NCBI GenBank assembly: GCA_020853815.1 | Contig: JADYYE010000107.1 | Span: 75,500 to 129,969, forward strand | Reading direction: 5' to 3' | Length of the DNA: 54,470 bases | From: Phycisphaerales bacterium | GTDB lineage: Bacteria > Planctomycetota > Phycisphaerae > Phycisphaerales > UBA1924 | Shown: piece by piece, positions 1 to 7,876 of the stretch | How positions within the stretch are numbered: position 1 is the stretch's first letter | Layout of the letters: every line of letters starts with the position of its first letter | Program-made: the position numbers and the translations under genes | Notes under the pieces: generated by a model | What the model was told of the DNA's origin: nothing | Seen by the model: only the letters and a program-made list of their open reading frames with translations | Databases searched by the model: none

Positions 1-103
1 CGCCGTCGCACTCGCGATCAAGGAACGCCTGATGCGCGTCGGGCGGGAGCTCGATGAGACGTGCGAAGAGTTCGCGTGAGCGTCGATCGAACTCCGCGCT
101 CAT
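1..103 (-). CDS. Ser/Thr protein kinase, N-terminal fragment cut by window edge
   Basis: Reading leftwards from an ATG at 103, the frame gives about 34 residues beginning MSAEFDRRSRELFARLIELP and then runs off the window. A short leader of the form R-x-x-E-L-F-x-x-x-I-E-L-P-P, followed by F-L-D-x-E-C, is what the other two kinases here carry ahead of their catalytic domain (for example VRELFDAASEL at 7877). The start overlaps the stop of the preceding sigma-factor gene by ATGA, the same overlap seen at 50493, which implies translational coupling. The kinase identity is inferred from this arrangement and the leader; the catalytic domain is outside the window. Confidence 0.6.
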   Translation of the reverse strand, partial: MSAEFDRRSRELFARLIELPPDAHQAFLDRECDG

Positions 104-702
104 GCGATCTCTCCGTCGCCGATCGATTCGAGCTCGCGGCGCAGCCAGGCGCGCGCGTAGACCCAGTCGTTCTTGACGGTGCCCGTGGAGACGCCGAGCG
201 CCTCGGCGGTCTGCTCGATCGAAAGCCCGGCGAAGTAGCGGAGGAGGACGATCTCGGCCTGGCGCGAGTCGCGGGTTTCGAGGCGGGCGAGGGCCGCGTC
301 GAGGCGGAGCAGGTCCATCCCGCCGGCGCCGGTGGCGGGCGTGGGATCGGCGATGAGGTCCTCGCGCAGGTCGGCGCGGGCGCGATCTCCGCCGTGCTTG
401 GCGGCGCGATGTCGGCGGGCCCGATCGATGAGGATGCGGCGCATGGCGCGGGCGGCGGCGGCGAAGAAGTGCCCGCGGCCCTGCCACTCGATCGCCTCGC
501 CGCCGACGAGGCGGAGGTACGCCTCGTGGACGAGGGCGGTGGGTTGCAGCGTCTGACCCGCGGGTTCCTTGGAAAGCTGGGCCGCCGCCAGACGACGGAG
601 CTCGTCGTAGACCAGCGGGAGGAGGGACTCGGCGGCCTTGGGGTCGCCGGCGCCCGCGGCGCGTATCAGCCGCGTGACGTGTTGGGCGGGTGTCGGTTCC
701 AT
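100..702 (-). CDS. ECF-type RNA polymerase sigma factor
   Basis: This 200-residue protein is an extracytoplasmic-function sigma factor of the type common in Planctomycetes and found next to Ser/Thr kinases. Region 2 is seen as LLPLVYDELRRLAA, TLQPTALVHEAYLRL and AMRRILIDRARR. Region 4 is the C-terminal helix-turn-helix with IVLLRYFAGLSIEQTAEALG followed by GTVKNDWVYARAWLRREL. It should recruit core polymerase to a small set of promoters, probably under control of the kinase encoded immediately downstream, whose ATG overlaps this stop. A TAGGAT hexamer on the minus strand (718-723) would place transcription start about 9 bases before the ATG. No anti-sigma gene is visible, which is usual for kinase-linked ECFs. 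Confidence 0.9.
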   Translation of the reverse strand: MEPTPAQHVTRLIRAAGAGDPKAAESLLPLVYDELRRLAAAQLSKEPAGQTLQPTALVHEAYLRLVGGEAIEWQGRGHFFAAAARAMRRILIDRARRHRAAKHGGDRARADLREDLIADPTPATGAGGMDLLRLDAALARLETRDSRQAEIVLLRYFAGLSIEQTAEALGVSTGTVKNDWVYARAWLRRELESIGDGEIA

Positions 703-859
703 GCGTTCGATGGCATCATCCTACCGAACCTGGCGAAAAACACCGCGCGAATCCGGGCGATGTTCGGGGATGGATTTGCGGGAAGGTCCGGTACAGTGTG
801 GATCAGCGGGATTGGCCGCGGCGTATCGGCCACTCCCGCACCCATTCAGGGAGAAAGAC
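703..859. promoter_or_regulatory. Divergent promoter region between sigma factor and FG-GAP gene
   Basis: This 157-base gap separates two divergent genes. On the minus strand TAGGAT (718-723), preceded by GG, is a candidate -10 for the sigma factor. On the plus strand TACAGT (792-797), also preceded by GG, is a candidate -10 for the gene at 860. Convincing -35 boxes are not obvious for either. GGGAGA just before the ATG at 860 is the ribosome binding site. Confidence 0.35.
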
Positions 860-2413
860 ATGAGTTACTCGACCGCGCGTCGCGCTCTCGCCGCTTTGCT
901 GGGCTTGGCCGGGCTGGCCCCGCTGGCGCTGGGACAGGTCTATAGCACCGCGCCCGATTGGACCTCGCTGGACATGCAGGTGTCGACCGGGGCCGCCCTG
1001 GTCGACCTCAATCGCGACGGCTGGCTCGACTTGGTCGTCTCCAACGGCAACGACATCTCGCTGCAGCGCGTCGTCGTCTACTACAACGACGGCACGGGCC
1101 AGCTCGAGCGCTCGCCCAGCTGGCAATCCGCCAACACCGCGTATCACGGGCACCTCGACGTCGCCGATGTCAACGCGGACGGCTGGCCCGATGTCGCGGT
1201 CGGAATCCTGCTCGCGCAGGGCGGCACGTCCGCCCGCCTGTACATGAACAACAACGGCGTGCTCAACACCACCGCGTCGTGGAGCGCGCCGGTCTCGGGC
1301 GATACCTTCGGCGTGTCGTTCGGCGACATGAACGGCGACGGTCGCCCCGACCTCGCCGTTGCCAGCGGCGAGGCGTACAACAACGTGCCCAAGCGCAACT
1401 GCGTCTATCTCAACGTCAACGGCGCACTCTCCCCGACCGTGTCGTGGGAAACCGCCACCACCAAGAACTTCAACACCTGCATCTGGCTCGACCGCGACCG
1501 CGACGGGCGGCTTGACCTCTGTTACAACGGCTCCAACACCGACACCTTTGTCTATCGAAACCTCGGAACCTCCCTCGAAACCACCGCCACCTGGCGCACC
1601 AACGACATCCGCAACCAATTCTGTCTCATGGCCACCACCGGCGATGTCACCGGCGACGGCCTGCGCGAACTCATCCTCGCCGACAACAACCAGCTCTTCA
1701 GCGGCTCGGGGCGCTTCCGCCAGTACAACGGCCTGGCCGCGGGCAACTACAACACGACCGCCAACTGGACCTACCTCGACGGCTACACCGCCGCGGTGTT
1801 CCTCGGCGACATCAACAACGACAACAAGCTCGATCTCTGCAGCGGCGAGTGGTTCGGGCGATCGCGCTACTTCCTGAACAACGGCACGGGCTTCGCCGCC
1901 GCGTCGAGCTGGCAATCCGCGGGGACCAGCACGGTCGAACGAATCTACCTGGGCGACGTCGACAACAAGAGCCGGCGCGTCAAGGCCGCGGAGTTCAGCG
2001 GTTCTTCGAAGCTGGTTCACCTGCCCACGCAGCCCGTCGAGGACGTGCTGAAGGTCGTGGTCGACGGCGTGGCCCTGCCGCGCAGCCAGTGGTGCGCCAG
2101 CCGCGAGTTCGGCTGGGTGTCGATCGGCGTGACGCCCGCGTCGTCGGTTCGCGTGGTGTATGTCGCCAGCGCCAGCCTGGACATGGCGATCAGCAACTGG
2201 GACGACACCAAGCCCAACCAGCTCTACTACAACAAGACCACGCCGCCCTGCGCCGCCGACATCAACGGCGACGGCTTCGTGAACGGCGACGACTTCGACG
2301 CCTTCGCCGAGGCCTTCGACGCCGGCGACGAGACCGCCGACTTCAACATCGACGGCTTCGTGAACGCCGACGATTACGACGCCTTCGCGGAGCCGTTCGA
2401 GGCGGGGTGCTGA
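860..2413 (+). CDS. Secreted FG-GAP/VCBS repeat protein with C-terminal GC-type dockerin
   Basis: The protein has 517 residues. The ATG at 860 was chosen because it follows GGGAGAAAG and begins a clear signal peptide (MSYSTARRALAALLGLAG, cleavage probably after ALG). The body carries at least six FG-GAP/VCBS-type blades with Asp-rich calcium loops, such as DLNRDGWLDLVV, DVNADGWPDVAV, DMNGDGRPDLAV and DINNDNKLDLCS, so a secreted beta-propeller is likely. The C-terminus is a two-repeat dockerin, DINGDGFVNGDDFDAF then DFNIDGFVNADDYDAF, ending EAGC. This GC-terminated dockerin is typical of Phycisphaerae surface proteins and is thought to anchor them. The ligand of the propeller cannot be told from the sequence. 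Confidence 0.88.
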   Translation: MSYSTARRALAALLGLAGLAPLALGQVYSTAPDWTSLDMQVSTGAALVDLNRDGWLDLVVSNGNDISLQRVVVYYNDGTGQLERSPSWQSANTAYHGHLDVADVNADGWPDVAVGILLAQGGTSARLYMNNNGVLNTTASWSAPVSGDTFGVSFGDMNGDGRPDLAVASGEAYNNVPKRNCVYLNVNGALSPTVSWETATTKNFNTCIWLDRDRDGRLDLCYNGSNTDTFVYRNLGTSLETTATWRTNDIRNQFCLMATTGDVTGDGLRELILADNNQLFSGSGRFRQYNGLAAGNYNTTANWTYLDGYTAAVFLGDINNDNKLDLCSGEWFGRSRYFLNNGTGFAAASSWQSAGTSTVERIYLGDVDNKSRRVKAAEFSGSSKLVHLPTQPVEDVLKVVVDGVALPRSQWCASREFGWVSIGVTPASSVRVVYVASASLDMAISNWDDTKPNQLYYNKTTPPCAADINGDGFVNGDDFDAFAEAFDAGDETADFNIDGFVNADDYDAFAEPFEAGC

Positions 2414-2483
2414 TCGGTTCGCTCGGAACCGCCGGCGACTCGCGGCCACCCACCCGCCCGGGGGTTCGCGTGTCGATTCTTCT

Positions 2484-2511
2484 TTGGAATCCAGCGGCGA
2501 TCTGGTAGACT
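2484..2511 (+). promoter_or_regulatory. Candidate promoter for the beta-helix gene at 2563
   Basis: TTGGAA (2484-2489) and TAGACT (2506-2511) are separated by 16 bases, and the -10 is extended by TGG. The predicted transcription start is near 2518, giving a leader of roughly 45 bases. The assignment is by eye only. Confidence 0.45.
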
Positions 2512-2562
2512 GGAACGGAGCGGGGTGTCCCTGCGCCATGGTTGTTCGGTGGGGATGTGGAC

Positions 2563-3834
2563 ATGCGAAGTCTGGTAACCGATCGTGCTTGGTTGGGCGT
2601 GGTAGGTTGCGTGCTTGGGGCGGCGGCGGTGATGATCGCGATCGCCGGGCCGTTGAACCCGCCCTCGGGCGCGGTGAGTTCGACGTACAAGACGCTGAGC
2701 GAGGTTGAGCCGCGGATCGCGATCAACGCGACGAACACGCCGGGGGACGCGGACAGCGTGTACAAAATCACGGCGTCGGGGAGCTACTACCTTACGGGGA
2801 GTGTCGCGGGCGCTGCGGGCAAGCATGGCATCGAGGTTGTTGCGTCCGGCGTGACCATCGACCTCATGGGGTACGAGGTCGTGGGTGCCGCGGGCTCGCT
2901 CGACGGTGTCTCGGCGACCGCGGCGGGGCTCAAGCGGATCGTGGTGCGCAAAGGCTCCATCCGCAACTGGGGTGAGAGCGGCGTGGACCTGGTGACACTG
3001 CCGACCTCCGACTGCGTCACGGAGGACTTGAGGCTTGTCTCCAATGTGAGCCACGGGCTCTCGCTGTGGAGCTCGAGCGTCGTCCAGCGCTGCGTGGCCT
3101 CCGACAATGGCGGGACGGGCCTGGCCGTGGCCAACGCATGCACAATCTCGGACTGCACCGCCTCAGGCAACGGCAGCAGCGGCATCTCCGCCGAGGGCGG
3201 CGCGGTCGTGCGCCAATGCGCGGCCTACAGCAACGCCGGGGTGGGTATCGAGGTCGGCCCAGCGTCCACCATCAGCGGCTGCACGTCCTACACCAACCTT
3301 TCCTGGGGCTTTCTCGCCGGCGCCGGCTGCACCATCAATAGCTCGGCCGCGAGCGGCAACGCGGACGGGTTCTCCGTCGGAGAAGGCGGCGTCGTCACCG
3401 GATGCACCGCCGAGTCGAACGGGAACAGCGGGTTCTTTATCGCCGGGGGTGGCACCATCCAGCAGTGCACCGCCCGCAACAACGGGCAGATCGGCATCTA
3501 CGTGACCTACCGGTGTCTGGCGCTCTCGAACTCGAGCACGCTGAACGGTGGTGGAGGCGGTGGAAGCTCGATCGGGATCTTGGCCTCCTCCAGCGGCAAC
3601 CGCATCGAAGGCAACATCTGCACAAGCAACGCCTACGGCATTCTGGTGACCGGGAACAACAACATCATTGTCCGCAACACCTGCTCGGGGAACACCACCA
3701 ACTGGCAGCTGGGCAGCAACAACGTGTTCGGGCCGATTGTCGATCGTCGTTCGCCCGGGAGCGGCTCGGTCTCGGGCAACTCCGCGGCCAGCAGCCTCGG
3801 TACGACGGATGCAAACGCGAATTTCTCGTACTGA
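2563..3834 (+). CDS. Secreted right-handed beta-helix protein, array member 1
   Basis: The protein has 423 residues. The ATG at 2563 begins MRSLVTDRAW and a hydrophobic signal sequence ending near IAGPL; an upstream in-frame TTG would only add polar residues. After the signal comes the array's constant head, GPLNPPSGAVSSTYKTL, then EVEPRIAINATNTPGD and SGSYYLTG. The rest is about fifteen coils of roughly 22 residues with the pattern C-x-A-x-x-N-x-x-x-G-I, for example DCTASGNGSSGISAEGG. This is the parallel beta-helix pattern with stacked Cys and Asn positions. The tail is of the SLGTTDANANFSY class shared with 13886 and 18148. The head is conserved in all eight paralogues while coils differ. 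The biochemical role is unknown; many beta-helices bind or cleave polysaccharide, but no catalytic residues stand out. Confidence 0.85.
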   Translation: MRSLVTDRAWLGVVGCVLGAAAVMIAIAGPLNPPSGAVSSTYKTLSEVEPRIAINATNTPGDADSVYKITASGSYYLTGSVAGAAGKHGIEVVASGVTIDLMGYEVVGAAGSLDGVSATAAGLKRIVVRKGSIRNWGESGVDLVTLPTSDCVTEDLRLVSNVSHGLSLWSSSVVQRCVASDNGGTGLAVANACTISDCTASGNGSSGISAEGGAVVRQCAAYSNAGVGIEVGPASTISGCTSYTNLSWGFLAGAGCTINSSAASGNADGFSVGEGGVVTGCTAESNGNSGFFIAGGGTIQQCTARNNGQIGIYVTYRCLALSNSSTLNGGGGGGSSIGILASSSGNRIEGNICTSNAYGILVTGNNNIIVRNTCSGNTTNWQLGSNNVFGPIVDRRSPGSGSVSGNSAASSLGTTDANANFSY

Positions 3835-3888
3835 TTCAGATCGGGTCTTGAGCGACGCACCCGCTGGTGCAAATAGAGGAAGCTCCGC

Positions 3889-5415
3889 ATGAACCGCACC
3901 GCGTTGACCTGCACGACGATCGCCTCGCTGACGATTCTGGCCTCGGCCGCGATGATTGCGTCGCGCGTTGTCGCCGGGCCATTGGACCCGCCCGCGGGCG
4001 CGGTGGGCTCGACGTACAAGACGCTGACGGAGGTCGAGCCGCGGATCGCGATCAATTCGACGAACACGCCGGGCGACGCCGACAGCGTGTACAGGGTCAC
4101 GAAGTCCGGCTCCTATTACCTCGTCGCGGATGTCGACGGGCCAACGGGCAAGAGCGCGATCGAGGTCGATTTCAATACCGCCCCCGACGTCACGATCGAT
4201 CTCAATGGGTTCACGCTGCGCGGCGCGGCCGGCTCGCTCCATGGGATCTCGAGCTCAGGGTTCGGGCACATCGAGGTCACGAACGGTTCGATCACCGGAT
4301 TCGGCCAGAATGGTGCGATGCTGGATTGCCGCGACTATCGCGTCGAGCGCGTGAGTATCACCAACTGCCTGCACGGCCTGGTCGCGGGGGGGCAGGGGAG
4401 CGTCTCCGACTGCTTCTTCCGGGAGATCGGGGGCGATGCGCTCTTTTCCGCCAGTGTGGCCCATGTCGAACGTTGCATCGCCTGGGATTGCGGCTCGGGG
4501 ATATTGGTTGCGGGTGACTCTGTGGTGACCGATTGCATGGCGCTCGGATCGACCTACGCGGGAATCGGCGTCGGTTCGAACAGCACCGTTCGCGGCTGCA
4601 CGGCCGAGGCCAACGGCGACGAAGGCTTTGGGTTGGGGTCACACGTGTCGATCTCTGGGTGCGTTGCGCGATTCAATCAAGTTGGCTTTCACGCGGGCGA
4701 AGGTTCCGTACTCGAAGGGTGCGTCTCCGAGGGCAACACACAGCAAGGGTTCTGGACCTCTGATTCGAGCATTCTGCGGGCGTGCAGCGCAACCGGGAAC
4801 CAGCTCGAAGGCTTCTACGCGGGAGCTCGGACCCTGTTCGAGCACTGCTCGGCGCTGACAAACACGAGCGATGGTTTCCGTGCCAATGTGGATGCGACGT
4901 TCATCAACTGCGTTTCGACGAACAACGCGGCGGATGGGTTTGAGTGCGCCGACAGCAGCACATTCTCCGGCTGCACCTCGAATAGCAACGGCGGGAGGGG
5001 CATCTTCGCTTACAACGCCGCCAAGATCTCGGGCTGCAGCGTGAACAACAACGTGGGGGTCGGGGTCTTCGGGAACAACGGCTGCCACATCGAGAACAAC
5101 CTGACGCGGAACAACCAGCAGGACGGCATCTCCGTCAATTTCTCGTGCGCCGTGATCGGCAACAACTGCAACGGCGACGGGGCGGCGGCGGGCACGCACG
5201 GCGCGATCAAGATCATCGGCCAGGCCAACCGCGTCGAGGGGAACAATATCTCGTACGCCGATCGGGGCCTATACCTGACCAGCGGCGGGAACGCCGTGTT
5301 CCGCAACAGCGTGAAGGGCTGCACGGTCAACTTTGATATTGTCGGCGGCAACGACGTCGGCCCGATCGGGAGCGCGGCGACGGCAACCAGCCCGTGGGCG
5401 AACATCCAGTATTGA
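3889..5415 (+). CDS. Secreted right-handed beta-helix protein, array member 2
   Basis: This 508-residue paralogue is the longest beta-helix in the array. It starts MNRTALTCTTIASL with a signal peptide ending before AGPLDPP. The constant head GAVGSTYKTLTEVEPRIAIN follows, then DVTIDLNGFTLRG and a long series of coils with C at the same position, such as GCTAEANGDEGFGLGS and GCTSNSNGGRGIFAYN. The tail contains GGNDVGPIGSAATATSPW and ends ANIQY, almost base-for-base the same as the tail of the gene at 5599, which points to recent exchange between the two. GAGGAA seven bases before the ATG is the ribosome binding site. In-frame sequence after the stop encodes a second, decayed tail. Confidence 0.85.
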   Translation: MNRTALTCTTIASLTILASAAMIASRVVAGPLDPPAGAVGSTYKTLTEVEPRIAINSTNTPGDADSVYRVTKSGSYYLVADVDGPTGKSAIEVDFNTAPDVTIDLNGFTLRGAAGSLHGISSSGFGHIEVTNGSITGFGQNGAMLDCRDYRVERVSITNCLHGLVAGGQGSVSDCFFREIGGDALFSASVAHVERCIAWDCGSGILVAGDSVVTDCMALGSTYAGIGVGSNSTVRGCTAEANGDEGFGLGSHVSISGCVARFNQVGFHAGEGSVLEGCVSEGNTQQGFWTSDSSILRACSATGNQLEGFYAGARTLFEHCSALTNTSDGFRANVDATFINCVSTNNAADGFECADSSTFSGCTSNSNGGRGIFAYNAAKISGCSVNNNVGVGVFGNNGCHIENNLTRNNQQDGISVNFSCAVIGNNCNGDGAAAGTHGAIKIIGQANRVEGNNISYADRGLYLTSGGNAVFRNSVKGCTVNFDIVGGNDVGPIGSAATATSPWANIQY

Positions 5416-5484
5416 CATGATGAGCGCGGATGGAAGCTGAACACCCCTTCGACCGCGGGGGCGTGGGTGAACATCACGTACTAG
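5416..5484 (+). pseudogene. Decayed C-terminal tail of a beta-helix paralogue
   Basis: In frame with the preceding gene and directly after its TGA, 22 sense codons lead to GAWVNITY and a TAG at 5482-5484. This ending matches the array's C-terminal signature (compare HANITY at 19536 and PWANIQY at 5415). It therefore looks like the leftover 3' end of a paralogue whose body was replaced or deleted. Read-through of the TGA is an alternative but there is no evidence for it. Confidence 0.5.
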
Positions 5485-5533
5485 GTCAAGGGGGGCGTCG
5501 GGCAGAGGTCGCTGGGGCCTGGGCGAGATCGTG

Positions 5534-5562
5534 TTGGAGCGAGCAAGGAAATCTGGTACCTT
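5534..5562 (+). promoter_or_regulatory. Candidate promoter for the beta-helix gene at 5599
   Basis: TTGGAG (5534-5539) and TACCTT (5557-5562) are separated by 17 bases, with TGG extending the -10. The hexamer pair resembles that at 2484-2511. The predicted start near 5569 would fall inside the hairpin at 5565-5588, so either the start lies slightly upstream or only part of the hairpin is transcribed. Confidence 0.4.
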
Positions 5563-5564
5563 TG

Positions 5565-5591
5565 CCGCGCGGGCGGTCGCCCGCGCGGAGG
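5565..5591 (+). promoter_or_regulatory. Leader hairpin overlapping the Shine-Dalgarno site
   Basis: CCGCGCGGGC (5565-5574) pairs perfectly with GCCCGCGCGG (5579-5588) around a GGTC loop. The last two stem bases are the first two of the GGAGG ribosome binding site (5587-5591), seven bases before the ATG at 5599. If transcribed, the stem would partly mask that site. No T-run follows, so it is not an obvious terminator. Confidence 0.5.
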
Positions 5592-5598
5592 TCCGAGA

Positions 5599-7065
5599 AT
5601 GCTCCTGATTCGTAACAGGCTGGCGGCGATGATGTCGGTGTCGTTGGTGGGGCTGCTGGCGGCGGCGCTGGTGGTGGCCGGGCCGTTGAACCCGCCGGGC
5701 GGCGCGGTGAGTTCGACGTACAAGACGCTGAGCGAGGTGGAGCCGCGGATCGCGATCAACTCGACGAACACGCCGGGGGGTGCGGGCGAGACGTATCTGA
5801 TCTCGCAGCCCGGGAGCTATTACCTGACGGGCAACATCACGATGACATCGGGCAAGCACGCGGTCGCGGTGTCGAGCGCGGACGTGACGATCGACCTGAA
5901 CGGTTACACCATCGCGGGCGTGAGCGGCGCGAGTTACGGGGTGGTGGGTTACAGCGGGGTCGGGCGGATCGTGGTGCGCAACGGATCGTTCCGCGCCGGG
6001 CCATTTCAGTCGATCTTCATCGGCGCTGATTCCCTGGTCGAGAACGTGATGGCGATCCAGGCGAACACATCGGTCGACGCGATCAACGTGGGAGATCGGA
6101 GCGTGGTCCGCAACTGCCGCGTGTCCACGGCGGGCGCCGCGGTGAATGTTGGCAACCAGTGTGTGGTTGAGGGGCTGACCGCGACGGGCGTTGTTTCGGG
6201 TGTCAACGCAACGTCCAAAGTGGACGTGGTGGTTCGGGATTGTTCGATGACCTGCGTGGGTTCTGGGAGCGGCGTGTACGGCCAGAGCCGGCTCTCGGTT
6301 GCGCGCTGTCAGTTTCAGGGGTTTGTGTTCGGGGTCGTGGCCAGCGATTACGCCGTGGTCGAGGACTGCCGCGTGAGCGGCGGCGCGATCGGCGTGTACG
6401 TCGGCAGCAACTCGACGGTGCGTCGGGTGCAGGTGCAGACGATGACGTCCCAGGGCGTGTCCGTCGGGGACGCTTCGGTCCTCGAGGGAGTTGACGCACG
6501 CTCGTGTACGGCCAACGGCATCACGGTGTCCAGCGACTGCGTGCTGACGCGGTGCAACGCGTCGGGCGGCGCCTCCAGCGGGTTCGTGGGGATCAGTCGG
6601 AACACATTTGTCGAGTGCATCTCGGCCAAGAACACGGCGGGGTCGGGGTTCGTGGTGAGCGATAGCAATATCTTTGAAACTTGCCGGGCGGACGAGAATA
6701 CCGGCGATGGTTTCAACGGTCGGTTCGGGAACGTGTGGCGCGATTGCACCGCGCGTGCAAACACGGGCGACGGCGTCGAGGGCTCCTCGGGAACAGTGGT
6801 GCTGAACGGGCGATTCGACTCAAACGGAAACGGCGCGACGGTCGGCGCGAACATCCGGCTCGTCGGCGACGCCGGACGCGTCGAGGGCAACACGCTCATC
6901 TCCGGCGACTTCGGCATCCAGACCACCAGCGGCGGGACCGTCATCATCCGCAACAGCTCGCGCAACAGCGGCAACAGCTACGGCGGGATCAGCGGGGGCA
7001 ACGACGTCGGCCCGATCGGGAGCGCGGCGACGGCGACCAGCCCGTGGGCGAACATCCAGTATTGA
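5599..7065 (+). CDS. Secreted right-handed beta-helix protein, array member 3
   Basis: This 488-residue paralogue starts at an ATG preceded by GGAGG with a seven-base spacer. The signal peptide (MLLIRNRLAAMMSVSLVGLL) leads into VAGPLNPPGGAVSSTYKTL and EVEPRIAINSTNTPGG. The head continues QPGSYYLTGNITM and DVTIDLNGYTIAG, then variable coils such as DCRVSGGAIGVYVGSN and DCTARANTGDGVEGSS. Coils here are poorer in the Cys ladder and richer in Val than in other members. The tail (GGNDVGPIGS to PWANIQY) differs from that of the gene at 3889 by very few bases over about 70, suggesting gene conversion. The surface location is inferred from the signal peptide; function is unknown. Confidence 0.85.
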   Translation: MLLIRNRLAAMMSVSLVGLLAAALVVAGPLNPPGGAVSSTYKTLSEVEPRIAINSTNTPGGAGETYLISQPGSYYLTGNITMTSGKHAVAVSSADVTIDLNGYTIAGVSGASYGVVGYSGVGRIVVRNGSFRAGPFQSIFIGADSLVENVMAIQANTSVDAINVGDRSVVRNCRVSTAGAAVNVGNQCVVEGLTATGVVSGVNATSKVDVVVRDCSMTCVGSGSGVYGQSRLSVARCQFQGFVFGVVASDYAVVEDCRVSGGAIGVYVGSNSTVRRVQVQTMTSQGVSVGDASVLEGVDARSCTANGITVSSDCVLTRCNASGGASSGFVGISRNTFVECISAKNTAGSGFVVSDSNIFETCRADENTGDGFNGRFGNVWRDCTARANTGDGVEGSSGTVVLNGRFDSNGNGATVGANIRLVGDAGRVEGNTLISGDFGIQTTSGGTVIIRNSSRNSGNSYGGISGGNDVGPIGSAATATSPWANIQY

Positions 7066-7244
7066 CGCGGCCAGGGCGTCGATCGCGCGGGCAATCACTT
7101 TGTTCGGCGTCCATGAATGATCGGCGTCCGCGAACCAAAGCGGACCGCGGTGTCGGCTTGATGTTGGGCGCGCCGGGCTCAATCATGCGTCTCGAGTGGT
7201 GAGAGTTGGGGTAGACTGGGGCGGATCGACTCCGGGTCCGAACC

Positions 7245-7874
7245 ATGGATGCCTTTGCGCAACAGCCCGAGCCCCAAGATGCCGCGGTGCGAGCGACCGG
7301 CGAGGTGACGCGCCTGCTGGAAGCGGTGGGGAAGGGCGAGCTGGGCGCCTCGGACCAGCTGCTGCCGCTGGTGTATCACGAGCTGCGGAGGTTGGCCGCG
7401 GCGCGGCTGCGTTCGGATCGCCCCGGCGCGACGCTGCAGCCGACGGCGCTGGTCCACGAGGCGTACCTGCGTCTGGTGGGCGATGAAGAGGTGCGCTGGC
7501 AGGGGCACGCGCACTTTTTCGGGGCGGCGGCGCTGGCGATGAAGCGGATTCTCATCGATCGAGCACGGCGCAAGCAGGCGGAAGCGCGCGCGGTTCGGAA
7601 CGCCGCGGAGCTCGAATCCGACGCGGACCCGGAGGCGGTGGACATCCTCGCGCTGGATTCGGCGCTGGAGAAGCTCGCGACGCTGGACGAACGAGCGGCC
7701 CGCGTGGTGCATCTGCGCTTCTTCGCCGGGCTGAGCGTGGAGCAGACGGCGGAGGTCCTGGAGTCGTCGGAACGCACGGTGAAGCGCGACTGGAACTTCG
7801 CGCGGGCGTGGCTCCGCCAGGAGATGGGGCACGGGCCGAACCAGGACATGGGCGGCGACGGGCGGGGCGTGTGA
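7245..7874 (+). CDS. ECF-type RNA polymerase sigma factor
   Basis: This 209-residue sigma factor is homologous to those at 100 and 49879. Region 2 shows LLPLVYHELRRLAAARL, TLQPTALVHEAYLRLVG and AMKRILIDRARRKQ. Region 4 shows VVHLRFFAGLSVEQTAEVLE and ERTVKRDWNFARAWLRQEM. It sits inside the beta-helix array and its stop (7872-7874) is at or overlapping the start of the kinase at 7877, so the two are surely one operon. GGTAGACT at 7210-7217 is a -10-like motif also found before the gene at 2563. No strong Shine-Dalgarno precedes the ATG. The position makes neighbouring surface-protein genes plausible targets, which is inference. Confidence 0.92.
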   Translation: MDAFAQQPEPQDAAVRATGEVTRLLEAVGKGELGASDQLLPLVYHELRRLAAARLRSDRPGATLQPTALVHEAYLRLVGDEEVRWQGHAHFFGAAALAMKRILIDRARRKQAEARAVRNAAELESDADPEAVDILALDSALEKLATLDERAARVVHLRFFAGLSVEQTAEVLESSERTVKRDWNFARAWLRQEMGHGPNQDMGGDGRGV

Positions 7875-7876
7875 GT

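Noticed and set aside
803..2539. Long minus-strand open frame opposite the FG-GAP gene
   Set aside because: It is antisense to a gene with signal peptide and calcium-loop repeats. Long antisense frames are expected at this GC, and its translation is low-complexity Val/Gly/Arg with no domain.
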